This document shows, one piece after another, positions 8,474-17,297 of a stretch of 54,488 nucleotides of DNA (position 1 is its first letter; each line of letters opens with the position of its first letter). Source of the stretch: an uncultured Oscillospiraceae bacterium (GTDB taxonomy: Bacteria > Bacillota > Clostridia > Oscillospirales > Acutalibacteraceae); NCBI GenBank assembly GCA_902492045.1, contig CABUKB010000011.1, positions 1 through 54,488 on the forward strand, in the 5' to 3' direction. The notes beneath the pieces were generated by a model. It was not told the origin of the DNA and ran no database searches. It saw only the letters and a list, made by a program, of their open reading frames with translations. Both the position numbers and the translations under genes were made by a program.

Positions 8474-9682
8474 TTATTCCGCACGAATGAACCCTTCGGT
8501 GCAATCCCAGCCACAGGGAGGAGGGAGGGGAAGCGAAAGGGCAAACAAATCGGTGGCCCGGCATTCGAGATTCCAAATTCGCGTTCCCTTTTCCGGCAGA
8601 TTTGCCGCTTGTGAGGCCCGGGAGAAGAGGGGATGGGCCGATTTTTTCGCTGCGGAAAGGATCTCCAGCCCCTTTTGGTTCGCGCCGAGCACGCGAAGAT
8701 ACGGCGGCCGGCCTTCAGCTATAGAGGCGGGGATATCTAGAAATGCGGACCAGATCAAACGCCGTACCCTTGTCATGGGATATCGCCGGGTTTTGATTCT
8801 TTCCATTAAGTCGGGCAAACTAACAGCCTTCCGGACAGCGGAGAGAAACCGGTTTTCGATCCCTTCGGAGAGATCCGGCAGGCCGGCGGCGGCTTCAGGC
8901 GTAAGCGTGCGCAGTTTGGCGAGCACCGCCCGGTCCAGCCGCTCTTCCTCCGAGGGAGCCCGCCCGGCCTGAACAGCGCCGGATAGAGCCTCGGCGGCGC
9001 CGGAGGGAAGATAGGGCAAGGTCTCGAGAACACGGCCGGCCCGCACGAGGGTACGCAGATAGGTTGCCGAGGCGATGTTGCCCAGGGGACGTTTTTCATC
9101 GGCGTGCCCGGCACCGAATCGGGCGACCGTGTAAGGGCGGATGGGGGAGCGAAGGCAACGGATTGCCTTTATGTACTCGATCCCGAGCGTATTGTTGGGG
9201 CTTTCGAGCAAGGAAGCAAGCCGTTCCCCCGCAATCTCGCCAACAGCCCGTTGCCTGGCCTGCGGGAAGGCAATCCCCATGCTGAGATGATACCGCAGCA
9301 GAGAGGCAAAACGGGGGGATTCCAGCGTATCCGCCACCCGTGTGAGGGCATCGAGATCTCCGCATTCGCTGCCAAAACTGAGAAGTTCGACACAGCCGAG
9401 GGCGTCGAGGACGGATACCGCGCCATAAGCAAACCGTTCGGCGGACGAGAGAGCCCAGGGCAGGGGGAGTTCCAAAATCAGATCCGCTCCGCCCGACAGA
9501 GCGGCCCGGACTCGGTCGGCCTTGGGGAAAAGAGCCGGTTCTCCCCGTTGGACAAAATTCCCGCTCATCACCGCCACAATATGAGTGGCGCCCCCGCCGT
9601 CCTCGCTCCGTGTACGGCCGATGTGGTAGGCGTGTCCGTTGTGAAAGGGATTATATTCCGCGACGATGCCTGCAATTTTCAT
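8474..9682 (-). CDS. tmcAL: tRNA(Met) cytidine acetate ligase TmcAL (YlbM)
   Basis: Forms N4-acetylcytidine at the wobble base of elongator tRNA-Met from acetate and ATP through an acetyl-adenylate. The 402-residue protein begins MKIAGIVAEYNPFHNGH, the nucleotidyltransferase ATP motif of the family, with further conserved SGNFVQRGEPA near residue 47 and LELPLPWA near 85. The frame extends 17 codons further, but GGGAGGGTC before ATG 9682 fixes the start. It is divergent from acetate kinase across 122 bases. Family and length (about 400) agree well. The acetate-using chemistry makes the neighbour noteworthy, but no functional link is proven. Confidence 0.93.
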   Translation of the reverse strand: MKIAGIVAEYNPFHNGHAYHIGRTRSEDGGGATHIVAVMSGNFVQRGEPALFPKADRVRAALSGGADLILELPLPWALSSAERFAYGAVSVLDALGCVELLSFGSECGDLDALTRVADTLESPRFASLLRYHLSMGIAFPQARQRAVGEIAGERLASLLESPNNTLGIEYIKAIRCLRSPIRPYTVARFGAGHADEKRPLGNIASATYLRTLVRAGRVLETLPYLPSGAAEALSGAVQAGRAPSEEERLDRAVLAKLRTLTPEAAAGLPDLSEGIENRFLSAVRKAVSLPDLMERIKTRRYPMTRVRRLIWSAFLDIPASIAEGRPPYLRVLGANQKGLEILSAAKKSAHPLFSRASQAANLPEKGTRIWNLECRATDLFALSLPLPPPCGWDCTEGFIRAE

Positions 9683-9721
9683 AAAAAGACCCTCCCAGAT
9701 TCTAAAAACGGAGGAAAACCC

Positions 9722-9768
9722 TTGAAAATTCAATGTTTCTGTACTATTATAGTATACGTTGTGTATAC
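9722..9768 (+). promoter_or_regulatory. ackA promoter with a downstream inverted repeat
   Basis: TTGAAA (9722-9727), 17 bases, TATTAT (9745-9750). Immediately downstream, over the expected transcription start, lies GTATAC-GTTGT-GTATAC (9752-9768), a plausible operator. Which regulator would bind is not evident. Confidence 0.6.
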
Positions 9769-9804
9769 AGGAAAATCAATACATGGTGGAGGTTCGTCCA
9801 GAAC

Positions 9805-11007
9805 ATGAAAATTTTAGTCATCAATGCAGGCAGTTCGTCCCTGAAATATCAGCTCATTGATATGGACGGGGAGGTCATGGTCGCCAAAGGAAACTGTGAA
9901 CGGATCGGTATCGACGGAAAATTCACGCATAAGACCCAGGATGGCCGCACGGTGGTGCGTACTGTGTCCATGCCGGACCACACAGCGGCTTTTGAACAGG
10001 TTAAAAATGCTTTGACCGAGGGAGAGGGCAAGGTCATCGACCGCTTGTCTGAAGTCTCGGCCATCGGCCACCGCATCGTGCAGGGAGGCTCCAAATTTGA
10101 CCGGTCTGTGTTGGTGACGCCGCAGGTGATACAGGATATCGCCGGTTATGCCGCGCTCGCGCCTCTGCACAACAAGGCACACGTCCAGGGCATCAACGCC
10201 GCCATCGCCGCATTTGGACCGGAGATTCCGCAGGTCGTGGTGTTTGATACCGCTTTTCATCAGACCATGCCCCCCATTGCCTATCTCTGGGGACTCCCCT
10301 ATGAGTATTATGAAAAATATGGAATCCGGCGTTATGGGTTCCATGGGACCTCCCATCGGTATGTCACCGCCCGTTGCCTCGAACTGCTGGGCAAAAAAAC
10401 TGGCGATCCCTCCCGCATTATCACCTGTCATTTGGGCAACGGCTCCTCTCTGGCCGCTGTAAAGGATGGCCGGGTGATTGATACCACCATGGGGCTGACA
10501 CCACTGGATGGCTTTATGATGGGGACCCGCTCGGGTGCGGTGGATCCTTCTGCCGTGACTTTTTTAATGGAGAAGGAACACCTCAGTCCGCCACAGATGG
10601 ACGAACTGCTCAACAAAAAATCGGGGATGCTTGGAATCTCGGGAATCTCAAGCGACGACCGGGACGTGGCCGCCGCCGTGGAACAAGGCAATGAGAGGGC
10701 CAAATTGGCCTGGGATATGCGCACCTATCAGATTACCAAATATATCGGCGGATTCGTCGCAGCCCTCGGAGGGCTGGACGCCATCGTATTTACGGCGGGG
10801 ATCGGTGAGAACCAAGAACATCTGCGCAGCGAACTGTTGCACAATCTGGAATACCTCGGGGTCAAGGTGGATGAAGAGAAAAACCTGGTCCACGGCGTGG
10901 AACGGGAGATTACGGCGCCGGATTCGACTGTGCGCGGTTTTGTTATTCCCACCAATGAGGAATTGGTCATTGCACGGGACACCAAAGCCCTCGTAGAGCA
11001 GCTGTGA
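9805..11007 (+). CDS. ackA: Acetate kinase
   Basis: Transfers phosphate from acetyl phosphate to ADP, giving acetate and ATP, the main energy-conserving step of acetogenic fermentation. The 400-residue protein has the ASKHA-fold phosphate loop NAGSSSLK at residues 6-13, HGTSHRYV near 180, HLGNGSS near 208 and GTRSGAVDP near 240, and the C-terminal FTAGIGEN. The frame extends 24 codons upstream, but ATG 9805 matches the universal AckA N-terminus (MKILVINAGSSSLKYQL). The ribosome site TGGAGG is slightly far (13 bases). The usual partner pta is not adjacent. Confidence 0.97.
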   Translation: MKILVINAGSSSLKYQLIDMDGEVMVAKGNCERIGIDGKFTHKTQDGRTVVRTVSMPDHTAAFEQVKNALTEGEGKVIDRLSEVSAIGHRIVQGGSKFDRSVLVTPQVIQDIAGYAALAPLHNKAHVQGINAAIAAFGPEIPQVVVFDTAFHQTMPPIAYLWGLPYEYYEKYGIRRYGFHGTSHRYVTARCLELLGKKTGDPSRIITCHLGNGSSLAAVKDGRVIDTTMGLTPLDGFMMGTRSGAVDPSAVTFLMEKEHLSPPQMDELLNKKSGMLGISGISSDDRDVAAAVEQGNERAKLAWDMRTYQITKYIGGFVAALGGLDAIVFTAGIGENQEHLRSELLHNLEYLGVKVDEEKNLVHGVEREITAPDSTVRGFVIPTNEELVIARDTKALVEQL

Positions 11008-11070
11008 AATCCGGATACCTCTCACCGGAGCGGCCCCCCTGGCAAGGGCAAGGCGCACCGGGAGATCTGT

Positions 11071-11108
11071 AAGCCGGCGGGCGGGGTTTTTTCCCCGCCC
11101 GCCGGCTT
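11071..11108 (+). terminator. Perfect 16-bp hairpin after ackA
   Basis: Arms AAGCCGGCGGGCGGGG (11071-11086) and its exact complement (11093-11108) around a loop of six Ts. Very stable, but no T run follows the stem on either strand, so it is an atypical terminator. It lies 63 bases after ackA and about 100 bases before the abrB stop. Confidence 0.6.
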
Positions 11109-11210
11109 GTCAGTCTGCTGAAACGATACCTCGATGTGCAACGGGAACGGCGATATAACCGAAAACCTCCGTCATCGGCAAGACAGACGGAGGCTTTCGG
11201 CGGCACAGCG

Positions 11211-11465
11211 TTAATCGTCGCCCAGTTTTTTGGTGATTTCTTCGATACAGTTGGGGCAAATGTTGCGGCCTTTATACGTGACAACATCCTTGGCGTTGCC
11301 GCAGAAAATACAGGCCGGCTGGTACTTTTTGAGGATTATGGTGTTGTCCTCAATGAAGATTTCGAGCGGATCCCGCTCACTGACCTCGAGCGTGCGGCGC
11401 AGTTCAATCGGAAGAACAATACGGCCGAGATCATCAATTTTGCGAACGATACCAGTGGACTTCAT
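11211..11465 (-). CDS. abrB: AbrB/SpoVT-family transition-state regulator
   Basis: DNA-binding regulator of the AbrB type, which in Bacillota holds down post-exponential and sporulation genes during growth. The 84-residue protein has the swapped-hairpin domain at residues 1-47 (GIVRKIDDLGRIVLPIELRR) and a C-terminal zinc knuckle with CIFC and CPNC, typical of the clostridial form and absent from B. subtilis AbrB. The frame extends 33 codons upstream, but AAAAGGAGGAAT before ATG 11465 and the family N-terminus MKSTGIVRK fix the start. It stands alone on the minus strand between ackA and feoA. Confidence 0.93.
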   Translation of the reverse strand: MKSTGIVRKIDDLGRIVLPIELRRTLEVSERDPLEIFIEDNTIILKKYQPACIFCGNAKDVVTYKGRNICPNCIEEITKKLGDD

Positions 11466-11532
11466 TCCAGATTCCTCCTTTTTTGTCAGGGTTTGTCGGC
11501 GGTTTTTGTCGAGTTGCGTTTGTTCGATACCA

Positions 11533-11561
11533 ATAATACCAAAAATTGTCAATTTTGTCAA
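11533..11561 (-). promoter_or_regulatory. abrB promoter
   Basis: On the minus strand TTGACA (11556-11561), 17 bases, TATTAT (11533-11538), about 70 bases before the abrB start codon. Near-consensus sigma-A promoter. Confidence 0.75.
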
Positions 11562-11686
11562 CATTCGACCGTGTTAAAAAATGTGGAAAATTGTGGATAT
11601 TTTATCTCCTGTTTTTAGACGATTTTCCAAATACATCGACTGCGGGTCCAAGCGATTTTCCGTTGACGGGGCGAGGCCAACGTGCT

Positions 11687-11708
11687 AAAATTAGCATAAG
11701 CTAACTTT
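11687..11708. promoter_or_regulatory. Inverted-repeat operator of feoAB
   Basis: TTAGC-ATAA-GCTAA at 11691-11704 inside A/T-rich flanks, 26 bases before the feoA start. The reverse strand reads AAAGTTAGC, sharing the AAAGTTAG half-site with the palindrome at 19129-19150. The shape resembles operators of the DtxR/IdeR iron regulators, but no regulator of that family is in the window. Confidence 0.6.
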
Positions 11709-11729
11709 TTTCGATGCCGGAGGTTTGTC

Positions 11730-11978
11730 ATGCGGAAAACCGTGAACGATATGAAGATAGGGGAAACCGGCGTTGTGACGGGGCTCGGATGTGCGGGTGC
11801 CTTGCGCCGCCGGATCATTGATATGGGCATTACGCCCGGAGCAAAAGTTATTATGCGGAAAGCTGCGCCCATGGGTGATCCACTGGAAATCAACGTGCGG
11901 GGCTATGAGCTCAGTATCCGCCGTTCAGAGGCCAAAGAGATTACGGTTGAAACTCAGGAGGGGCCGTCCCGCGAATGA
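11730..11978 (+). CDS. feoA: Ferrous iron transport protein A
   Basis: Small cytoplasmic SH3-like protein (82 residues) that associates with the FeoB ferrous iron channel. Family features are the opening NDMKIGETGVVTGLG, the central RRRIIDMGITPGAKV (about 27-41) and AAPMGDPLEINVRGYELSIR (45-64). ATG 11730 follows GCCGGAGG. feoB begins 39 bases downstream on the same strand, so the two form one operon. The inverted repeat just upstream suggests metal-responsive control. Confidence 0.95.
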   Translation: MRKTVNDMKIGETGVVTGLGCAGALRRRIIDMGITPGAKVIMRKAAPMGDPLEINVRGYELSIRRSEAKEITVETQEGPSRE

Positions 11979-12017
11979 GCCGCCCTGAAACTGCGAAAAG
12001 AAAGGTCTCGATGACGA

Positions 12018-14189
12018 ATGAATAAACACGTATATGCCTTGGCCGGTAACCCAAACTGCGGGAAAACCACGCTGTTCAACGAGATGACCGGTTCGAATCA
12101 GTACGTGGGCAACTGGCCGGGCGTAACGGTGGAAAAAAAGGAAGGGCGGCTGAAGACCCACGGGGACGATGTCACGGTTGTGGACCTCCCCGGCATCTAT
12201 TCCCTGTCTCCGTACTCTGCAGAGGAAATGGTCACGCGGAACTTTGTCATCAACGACAATCCCGACGTGATCGTGGACGTGGTGGATGCGACCAATATTG
12301 AACGGAATCTCTATCTTACGCTGCAGCTTGCAGAACTGGGCCGCCCCATGGTCATCGCTCTGAACATGATGGATATGCTCAAAAGCCGGGGGATCGAGAT
12401 CGACGTGCAGGCTCTTGAGCATCGGCTGGGCATTCCGGTGGTGCCGGTTGCCGCCAGCCGTGGCCGAGGTGTCAAAGAGCTGATCGACCGCGCCCATCAC
12501 ACCGGAGAGGAACAGGCGGTAGCGTCCCTGGCCCCTTTTGACGAACAGCGCCTGGACGGGCGGATTCAGCAGCAATATGGGGCGAATCCATACATCCGCC
12601 ATCAATTGCATGAACGGCGGGAACACCATGGAAACGAATACCGTTCGACCTATGTGATTGATGAAATCTACACCGGAGAAGTCCTCGAGGCGATTCTTCG
12701 CATCGAGGATATTATCGAACCAAAATGTATGGAAAAGGGGATGGCCCTGCGGTGGTCGGCGGTCAAGCTGATTGACGACGACACCCCCACCATTGAAGCC
12801 CTCGAACTCAGCGACGGAGAAGCGCATTTGATCGACGAGATTGTGCGCTCTATAGAAACCCGGTACGGCGAACGGGATATGATCATCGCCGATCAGAAAT
12901 ACCGGTTTATCTGCCAGGTATGCGAGGAATGCGTTACCCGGCTGAAAGGACCGGGAGAACTGACCTTGTCGGATAAGGTGGATGCCATCGTCACCAACCG
13001 CTATCTGGCACTGCCTTTGTTTATTGGGATCATGGCCCTGGTGTTTTTTATTACCTTCGGGCCTTTCGGCTCCTGGATGACGGACGGACTGGAAGCCTTG
13101 ATCTCGGACCGGTTCGCCCCCTGGGTGGCGGCTGGCCTGCGTACCCTGCATGCGTCGGACTGGGCAGTCAGCTTGGTTTGCGACGGTGTAATTCAAGGGG
13201 TGGGCTCTATTGTCTCGTTCTTTCCGCAGATTTTGATGCTGTTTTTCTTCCTATCCATTTTAGAGGACAGCGGGTATATGGCCCGGGCGGCTTTTATCAT
13301 GGATAAGCTGTTACATAAAACCGGGTTGTCCGGCCGCTCATTTGTCCCCATGCTGATGGGATTCGGCTGTTCGGTTCCGGCTATTCTGGCGGCCCGAACT
13401 TTGGAGAACGAACGGGACCGCCGTATGACCATGATGCTGACCCCGTTTATGTCCTGTTCGGCCAAGATGCCGGTGTATGGGTTGTTCATCACCGCGTTTT
13501 TTCCAGCCTATCGCGGCTTGGTGGTTTTTGGAATCTATGCGACCGGTTTGATTGTGGCCATTCTGTGCGCCATGCTGCTGAAAAAGACGGTCCTCAAAGG
13601 GGGACACGCGCCTTTTGTGATGGAATTGCCGCCCTACCGCCTGCCCACGTTCAAAACGCTGTGGCGGCATCTGTATGAAAGGGTGAAAGATTTTGCGGTC
13701 CGGGCGGGAACCATTCTGTTGGCCGCGTCGGTGGTGATCTGGTTCTTGCAGTCCTTCAGCCCCAGCTTGCAGATGCTGCCGCCGGAGCAGACCGAAAACA
13801 GCATTCTTGCGTCGATAGGCAAGGCAATCGCGCCGCTTTTTACGCCTCTTGGGTTTGGCTTTTGGCAGGCATCGGTGGCCCTGGTCTCCGGTCTTGTCGC
13901 CAAGGAGGCGGTGGTGGGGACCCTGAGCATCTTGTATACTTCCGCCGGCATGGACTTGCCGGCTGTACTCCAACAGGTCTTTCCATCCCCGGTCGCGGCT
14001 CTGTCTTTCCTGGTGTTCGTTCTTTTATATATGCCCTGCGTTGCCGCTTTTTCAGCGATGCGGAGGGAAATGCATTCCTGGAAATGGGCGGTCGGAACGG
14101 CAGCGTTTCAAACCGGCGTGGCCTGGGTGGCATCCTTTGTTGTATTCCAGTTCGGCACCCTGGCGGTGAACCTCGCGGGATTGTTCTGA
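12018..14189 (+). CDS. feoB: Ferrous iron transport protein B
   Basis: Membrane Fe(II) transporter with an N-terminal GTPase-like domain. In 723 residues the G1 loop is GNPNCGKTT (10-18), G2/switch I lies in NWPGVTVEKKEG, G3 is DLPG near 57, and G4 is NMMD near 117. The helical insertion domain follows to about residue 270. The membrane part begins near 325, with the two Gate motifs recognisable by GFGCSVPA (about 448) and FMSCSAKMPVY (about 475), each with the conserved Cys. Length and order agree with the family. An overlapping ATG six bases upstream leads only to a five-codon frame, so ATG 12018 is the start. Confidence 0.97.
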   Translation: MNKHVYALAGNPNCGKTTLFNEMTGSNQYVGNWPGVTVEKKEGRLKTHGDDVTVVDLPGIYSLSPYSAEEMVTRNFVINDNPDVIVDVVDATNIERNLYLTLQLAELGRPMVIALNMMDMLKSRGIEIDVQALEHRLGIPVVPVAASRGRGVKELIDRAHHTGEEQAVASLAPFDEQRLDGRIQQQYGANPYIRHQLHERREHHGNEYRSTYVIDEIYTGEVLEAILRIEDIIEPKCMEKGMALRWSAVKLIDDDTPTIEALELSDGEAHLIDEIVRSIETRYGERDMIIADQKYRFICQVCEECVTRLKGPGELTLSDKVDAIVTNRYLALPLFIGIMALVFFITFGPFGSWMTDGLEALISDRFAPWVAAGLRTLHASDWAVSLVCDGVIQGVGSIVSFFPQILMLFFFLSILEDSGYMARAAFIMDKLLHKTGLSGRSFVPMLMGFGCSVPAILAARTLENERDRRMTMMLTPFMSCSAKMPVYGLFITAFFPAYRGLVVFGIYATGLIVAILCAMLLKKTVLKGGHAPFVMELPPYRLPTFKTLWRHLYERVKDFAVRAGTILLAASVVIWFLQSFSPSLQMLPPEQTENSILASIGKAIAPLFTPLGFGFWQASVALVSGLVAKEAVVGTLSILYTSAGMDLPAVLQQVFPSPVAALSFLVFVLLYMPCVAAFSAMRREMHSWKWAVGTAAFQTGVAWVASFVVFQFGTLAVNLAGLF

Positions 14190-14209
14190 CAAGGGCCTCC
14201 AGATTATGA

Positions 14210-14250
14210 AACACGCAAAAAGGCCGGCAGTGCCGGCCTTTTTGCGTGTT
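14210..14250. terminator. Bidirectional terminator between feoB and the lipoprotein gene
   Basis: Two perfect 20-base arms (14210-14229 and 14231-14250) around a single central base. The A5 and T5 tracts lie within the arms, so both strands get a GC stem followed by Us. It serves feoB (+) and the convergent hydrolase (-). Confidence 0.88.
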
Positions 14251-14253
14251 GGT

Positions 14254-15282
14254 TTATCCTAAAATAAAATCCCGGATATCCTGCGCCACCTTTTTATCGA
14301 CACGGGCGGCCGTGTTATAATCGTCCGGCGTCCCCATGGCCGGGGTTTCGACAAAGGAATGGCTCAGATTGGGATAAGAGACAAAGGATGCCTGCGAATT
14401 GTCCCCGAGCGCCGTTTTCCACATGTCAAAATCGGTCATCGTTACCTGATAGTCGTGTTCTCCCTGCAGGAACAACAGAGGCTCCGAAATGGAGGACACC
14501 TCCGCATCCGGCCGGTAATCTGCCAGATCCAGCCAATACGTGGGATAGGCCCCCATGATAGCGGTACTGCTGCCACGGTCTTTTTCCGTCAGGGCCTTAA
14601 TCGCCTGATCCGCCTCGAGATAAGGGGCTTTATAGGCATCCTTTTCCGCCTCCGACATGCTCGTATCCAACGAAAGGATATAGTCGATTTGTATGATCGT
14701 CAGCTCCATGATGGAACGCACCGATCCTGCCAGAGAGATATATCCGGCGACCTGATTGCCGGTATCCGCCTGGTCGATTCGGGGAATTAGATAACCGCCC
14801 ATGCTGTGGCCCGCGATATACACACGGTTTGGATCCACCCGGTCGGTGGTTTGGGCAAAACAAACGGCCTGGAGGGCGTCGTCAATGGTTTCTTCCTTCA
14901 CGGTGAAATTTGTTTTGGACTGCATTTTGTTCGCATAGATATAGGTGCGTTTGTCGTAGCGTATGCTGGCAATGCCGTATTGGGCCAAATCGGAGGCCAG
15001 ATCGCGAAAGAGTTTTTGTTTCCCCATGGTCTCATCCCGGTCCGAGGGACCAGAACCGTGGACAAAGACAACCAGGGGGAAAGGGCCCTCGCCATCCGGC
15101 AGAGTCAGTGTTCCGGGAAGCTGCCATTCTCCGGGATGGATCAGGATTTCTGTTTCGCCGCCTTTAGCCGTCTGATACGAGTCCGGCGGGTCTTGGCTCA
15201 CCGGATTTTGGGCATCCGGCGAACATGCGGACAGGGTCAAAGCCGTCAAGAAAAACAGAGCTGTAAGCCGATACTTTTTCAT
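14254..15282 (-). CDS. Alpha/beta-hydrolase lipoprotein
   Basis: A 342-residue exported lipoprotein with a signal peptide (MKKYRLTALFFLTALT) and lipobox LSAC with Cys at about residue 20. The hydrolase fold shows the oxyanion strand FVHGSGPSDRDE, the nucleophile elbow GHSMGGY (Ser near 165), an acid in LFLQGEHDYQV and the catalytic His in NLSHSFV near the C-terminus. The triad is complete, so it is probably an active esterase or peptidase of the dienelactone hydrolase/prolyl-oligopeptidase type; the substrate cannot be told. The frame extends 12 codons upstream, but ATG 15282 gives the signal peptide and has GAGGGGT upstream. It is a single gene. Confidence 0.85.
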   Translation of the reverse strand: MKKYRLTALFFLTALTLSACSPDAQNPVSQDPPDSYQTAKGGETEILIHPGEWQLPGTLTLPDGEGPFPLVVFVHGSGPSDRDETMGKQKLFRDLASDLAQYGIASIRYDKRTYIYANKMQSKTNFTVKEETIDDALQAVCFAQTTDRVDPNRVYIAGHSMGGYLIPRIDQADTGNQVAGYISLAGSVRSIMELTIIQIDYILSLDTSMSEAEKDAYKAPYLEADQAIKALTEKDRGSSTAIMGAYPTYWLDLADYRPDAEVSSISEPLLFLQGEHDYQVTMTDFDMWKTALGDNSQASFVSYPNLSHSFVETPAMGTPDDYNTAARVDKKVAQDIRDFILG

Positions 15283-15559
15283 AATACCCCTCCTGCTTGC
15301 GATAGATCCATCGTCCATTTATGGCTCCCCCCGGCTGTAAGCCGCTTTCAGCCGGGGGGAAGCTACTTGAAAAAACAGAAACTCAGCCCTTCATACCGGG
15401 CATAACTGGACCGTTTCAAAAGGGAGACCGGAAGATACCCTATGCCGGCCGGCTTTAATTGGGCAACCGCCCCTATCCAGAAAAGCCGGCCGCTATCGCA
15501 TATTAGAGCGTCTATACAGACGAGTATACGCGGGGATTATCCAAAAGTCAACTTTATCC
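15283..15559. other. Intergenic region with two GC-rich hairpins
   Basis: Arms TCCCCCCGGCTG (15326-15337) and CAGCCGGGGGGA (15349-15360) form one hairpin; GCCGGCTTT/AAAGCCGGC (about 15452-15492) form a second, wider one. The latter probably terminates the ABC operon arriving from the right. No gene is seen. Confidence 0.5.
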
Positions 15560-17293
15560 TTATTCTAAAGTCCAATTCTGGCTTGCAATCTGCGATTGGA
15601 CCATCCGGGCGAAAAGGCCGTTTTGTTTAAGCAACCAGTCCGGCGGCCCCTCCTCGGCCACTGTCCCGCCGTCCAACACGACGATTTTATCCGCCCCCGC
15701 TACGGTACGCATACGGTGAGCGATCACCAGTACCGTTTTATCCCTGATGAGGCGGGAAAGAGCTGTCTGAATCAGGGTTTCGTTTTCCACATCAAGGGAA
15801 GCTGTTGCTTCGTCCAATAGGATGATGGGGGCGTTTTTGAGAAAGGCGCGGGCAATGGAAATGCGCTGCCGTTCGCCGCCCGAAAGCTCACAGCCGTTTT
15901 CTCCAATGTAGCTGTTCCACTTGTCGGGCAGCTTTTCGGCAAACTCGTCGCAGTTGGCCAGGCGCGCCGCTTCCAGCACCTCTTCATCGGTGGCGTTTTT
16001 ATTCCCGATGCGGATGTTCTCTAAAATCGTATTGGCAAACAGCGTGACATCTTGAAATACTATAGAATAGAGGGAGAGCAACGTTTCGGGATCAATCTTC
16101 GATATGTCCATCCCGCCAACGGTGATCCTCCCTTTGCCGGTATCCCAAAAACGGGATGCCAAACGGGAAACCGTGGTTTTGCCGCCGCCGGAGGGCCCCA
16201 CCAGCGCCGTGACCTCACCCTGCTTGGCTGTGAAGGAAACATCTTTCAAAACCGTTTCATCGCGATTGTATGCAAATCCGACATGGTCGAATACCATGTC
16301 AACCCCTTTGTTTGTCAGCCGGCTATCGCCTTGCTGAATCGGATGATCGAGGATCTCCTTCATGCGAGCAATGTTGGTGCGGGTGCTGATCACAGCGGCC
16401 AAATTCTGCAAAGCACTTTGCAGCGGATCATACAGGCGGGACACCACCATCAAAAACATAAAGAAAGACAAGATATCCAGCGTTCCCTGTAAGAGAAGGA
16501 CTGAGCCTGCCAAAGCCACGGTCGCGATCCCCAGTTTCAAAATGAGCGAGGCGGTTACCACAAATGCCGCCAGACCGAACTCGTTGATAATGGAACGTTT
16601 CTCAACGGCCTTGATTTTCTTTTCCAGCCCTTTCAGATAGAGGCCCTCCGCGTTGCTGGCTTTTAAATCTCTAACCGTTTCGATACATTCTTGAATGCCG
16701 TCGGCACACGCGATTTTGGCATCCATAGCCTTTTGATTCAAACGCTCTTGGACCTTGGAAGAAAACCCTACAATCGCAAAGGAAACCGGCATGACCCACA
16801 AAGCCGCCAAAGCCATACGCCAGTCGAAAAGTAGCAGACTGACGGATATGAGCAGCGTCGATATCATGGACCCCGCCAGTTCCGGGATAAAATGAGAAAA
16901 GCTCTGTTCCAAAAAGGTACAATCCGCCATAATGGTGCTGGTCAGATCGGCAAGATCCTTTTTCCCGAAAAAAGATAGGGGAATTTTCCGAAGTTTTTCT
17001 GCAAGGGAAATGCGGCGCACACCGCTTTCAACATAGGTGGCGAAATAGGTGGCGTTGTACTGAAACCAGGTCGCGAGGGCCACCAGACCGATGCACAGAA
17101 CACAGCCGAGACCATAAAACACCGTTCTTCCGCCCTTTATCCCGCCGTTCATGAAATCGCTGACGAGAAAGTACAGCAGTCCGACCGGGAACATAAACGA
17201 GATATTCTGAAACACGCACGCGATACAGCCTTTGATTAAATCCTTGGCTCCTTGTTCGGACAAGGCATACTTTTTCTGCAGCCGCTTGATCAT
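15560..17293 (-). CDS. ABC transporter, exporter-fold permease/ATPase (second of pair)
   Basis: Half-transporter with fused transmembrane and ATPase domains, expected to heterodimerise with the product of the gene just upstream. In 577 residues, six membrane helices occupy about 20-300. The ATPase has Walker A GPSGGGKTT near 370, the signature LSGGERQR near 475 and Walker B IILLDEAT. Start ATG 17293 begins MIKRLQKKYALSEQGAKDL; the frame runs 59 codons further but the ATG has GGGAGGC upstream and lies 4 bases after the previous stop. Pairs of this type with an adjacent TetR are annotated as multidrug exporters, though the same fold includes siderophore importers such as YbtPQ and IrtAB. Confidence 0.88.
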   Translation of the reverse strand: MIKRLQKKYALSEQGAKDLIKGCIACVFQNISFMFPVGLLYFLVSDFMNGGIKGGRTVFYGLGCVLCIGLVALATWFQYNATYFATYVESGVRRISLAEKLRKIPLSFFGKKDLADLTSTIMADCTFLEQSFSHFIPELAGSMISTLLISVSLLLFDWRMALAALWVMPVSFAIVGFSSKVQERLNQKAMDAKIACADGIQECIETVRDLKASNAEGLYLKGLEKKIKAVEKRSIINEFGLAAFVVTASLILKLGIATVALAGSVLLLQGTLDILSFFMFLMVVSRLYDPLQSALQNLAAVISTRTNIARMKEILDHPIQQGDSRLTNKGVDMVFDHVGFAYNRDETVLKDVSFTAKQGEVTALVGPSGGGKTTVSRLASRFWDTGKGRITVGGMDISKIDPETLLSLYSIVFQDVTLFANTILENIRIGNKNATDEEVLEAARLANCDEFAEKLPDKWNSYIGENGCELSGGERQRISIARAFLKNAPIILLDEATASLDVENETLIQTALSRLIRDKTVLVIAHRMRTVAGADKIVVLDGGTVAEEGPPDWLLKQNGLFARMVQSQIASQNWTLE

Positions 17294-17297
17294 GTCT

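Noticed and set aside
8427..8972. 181-codon plus-strand ORF opposite tmcAL
   Set aside because: Ser/Arg-rich shadow of the firmly identified tmcAL.
11925..13196. Long minus-strand ORF (423 codons) opposite feoB
   Set aside because: It mirrors the well-supported feoB frame, has no ribosome site and its product is low-complexity His/Gln/Arg-rich as expected of an antisense shadow.
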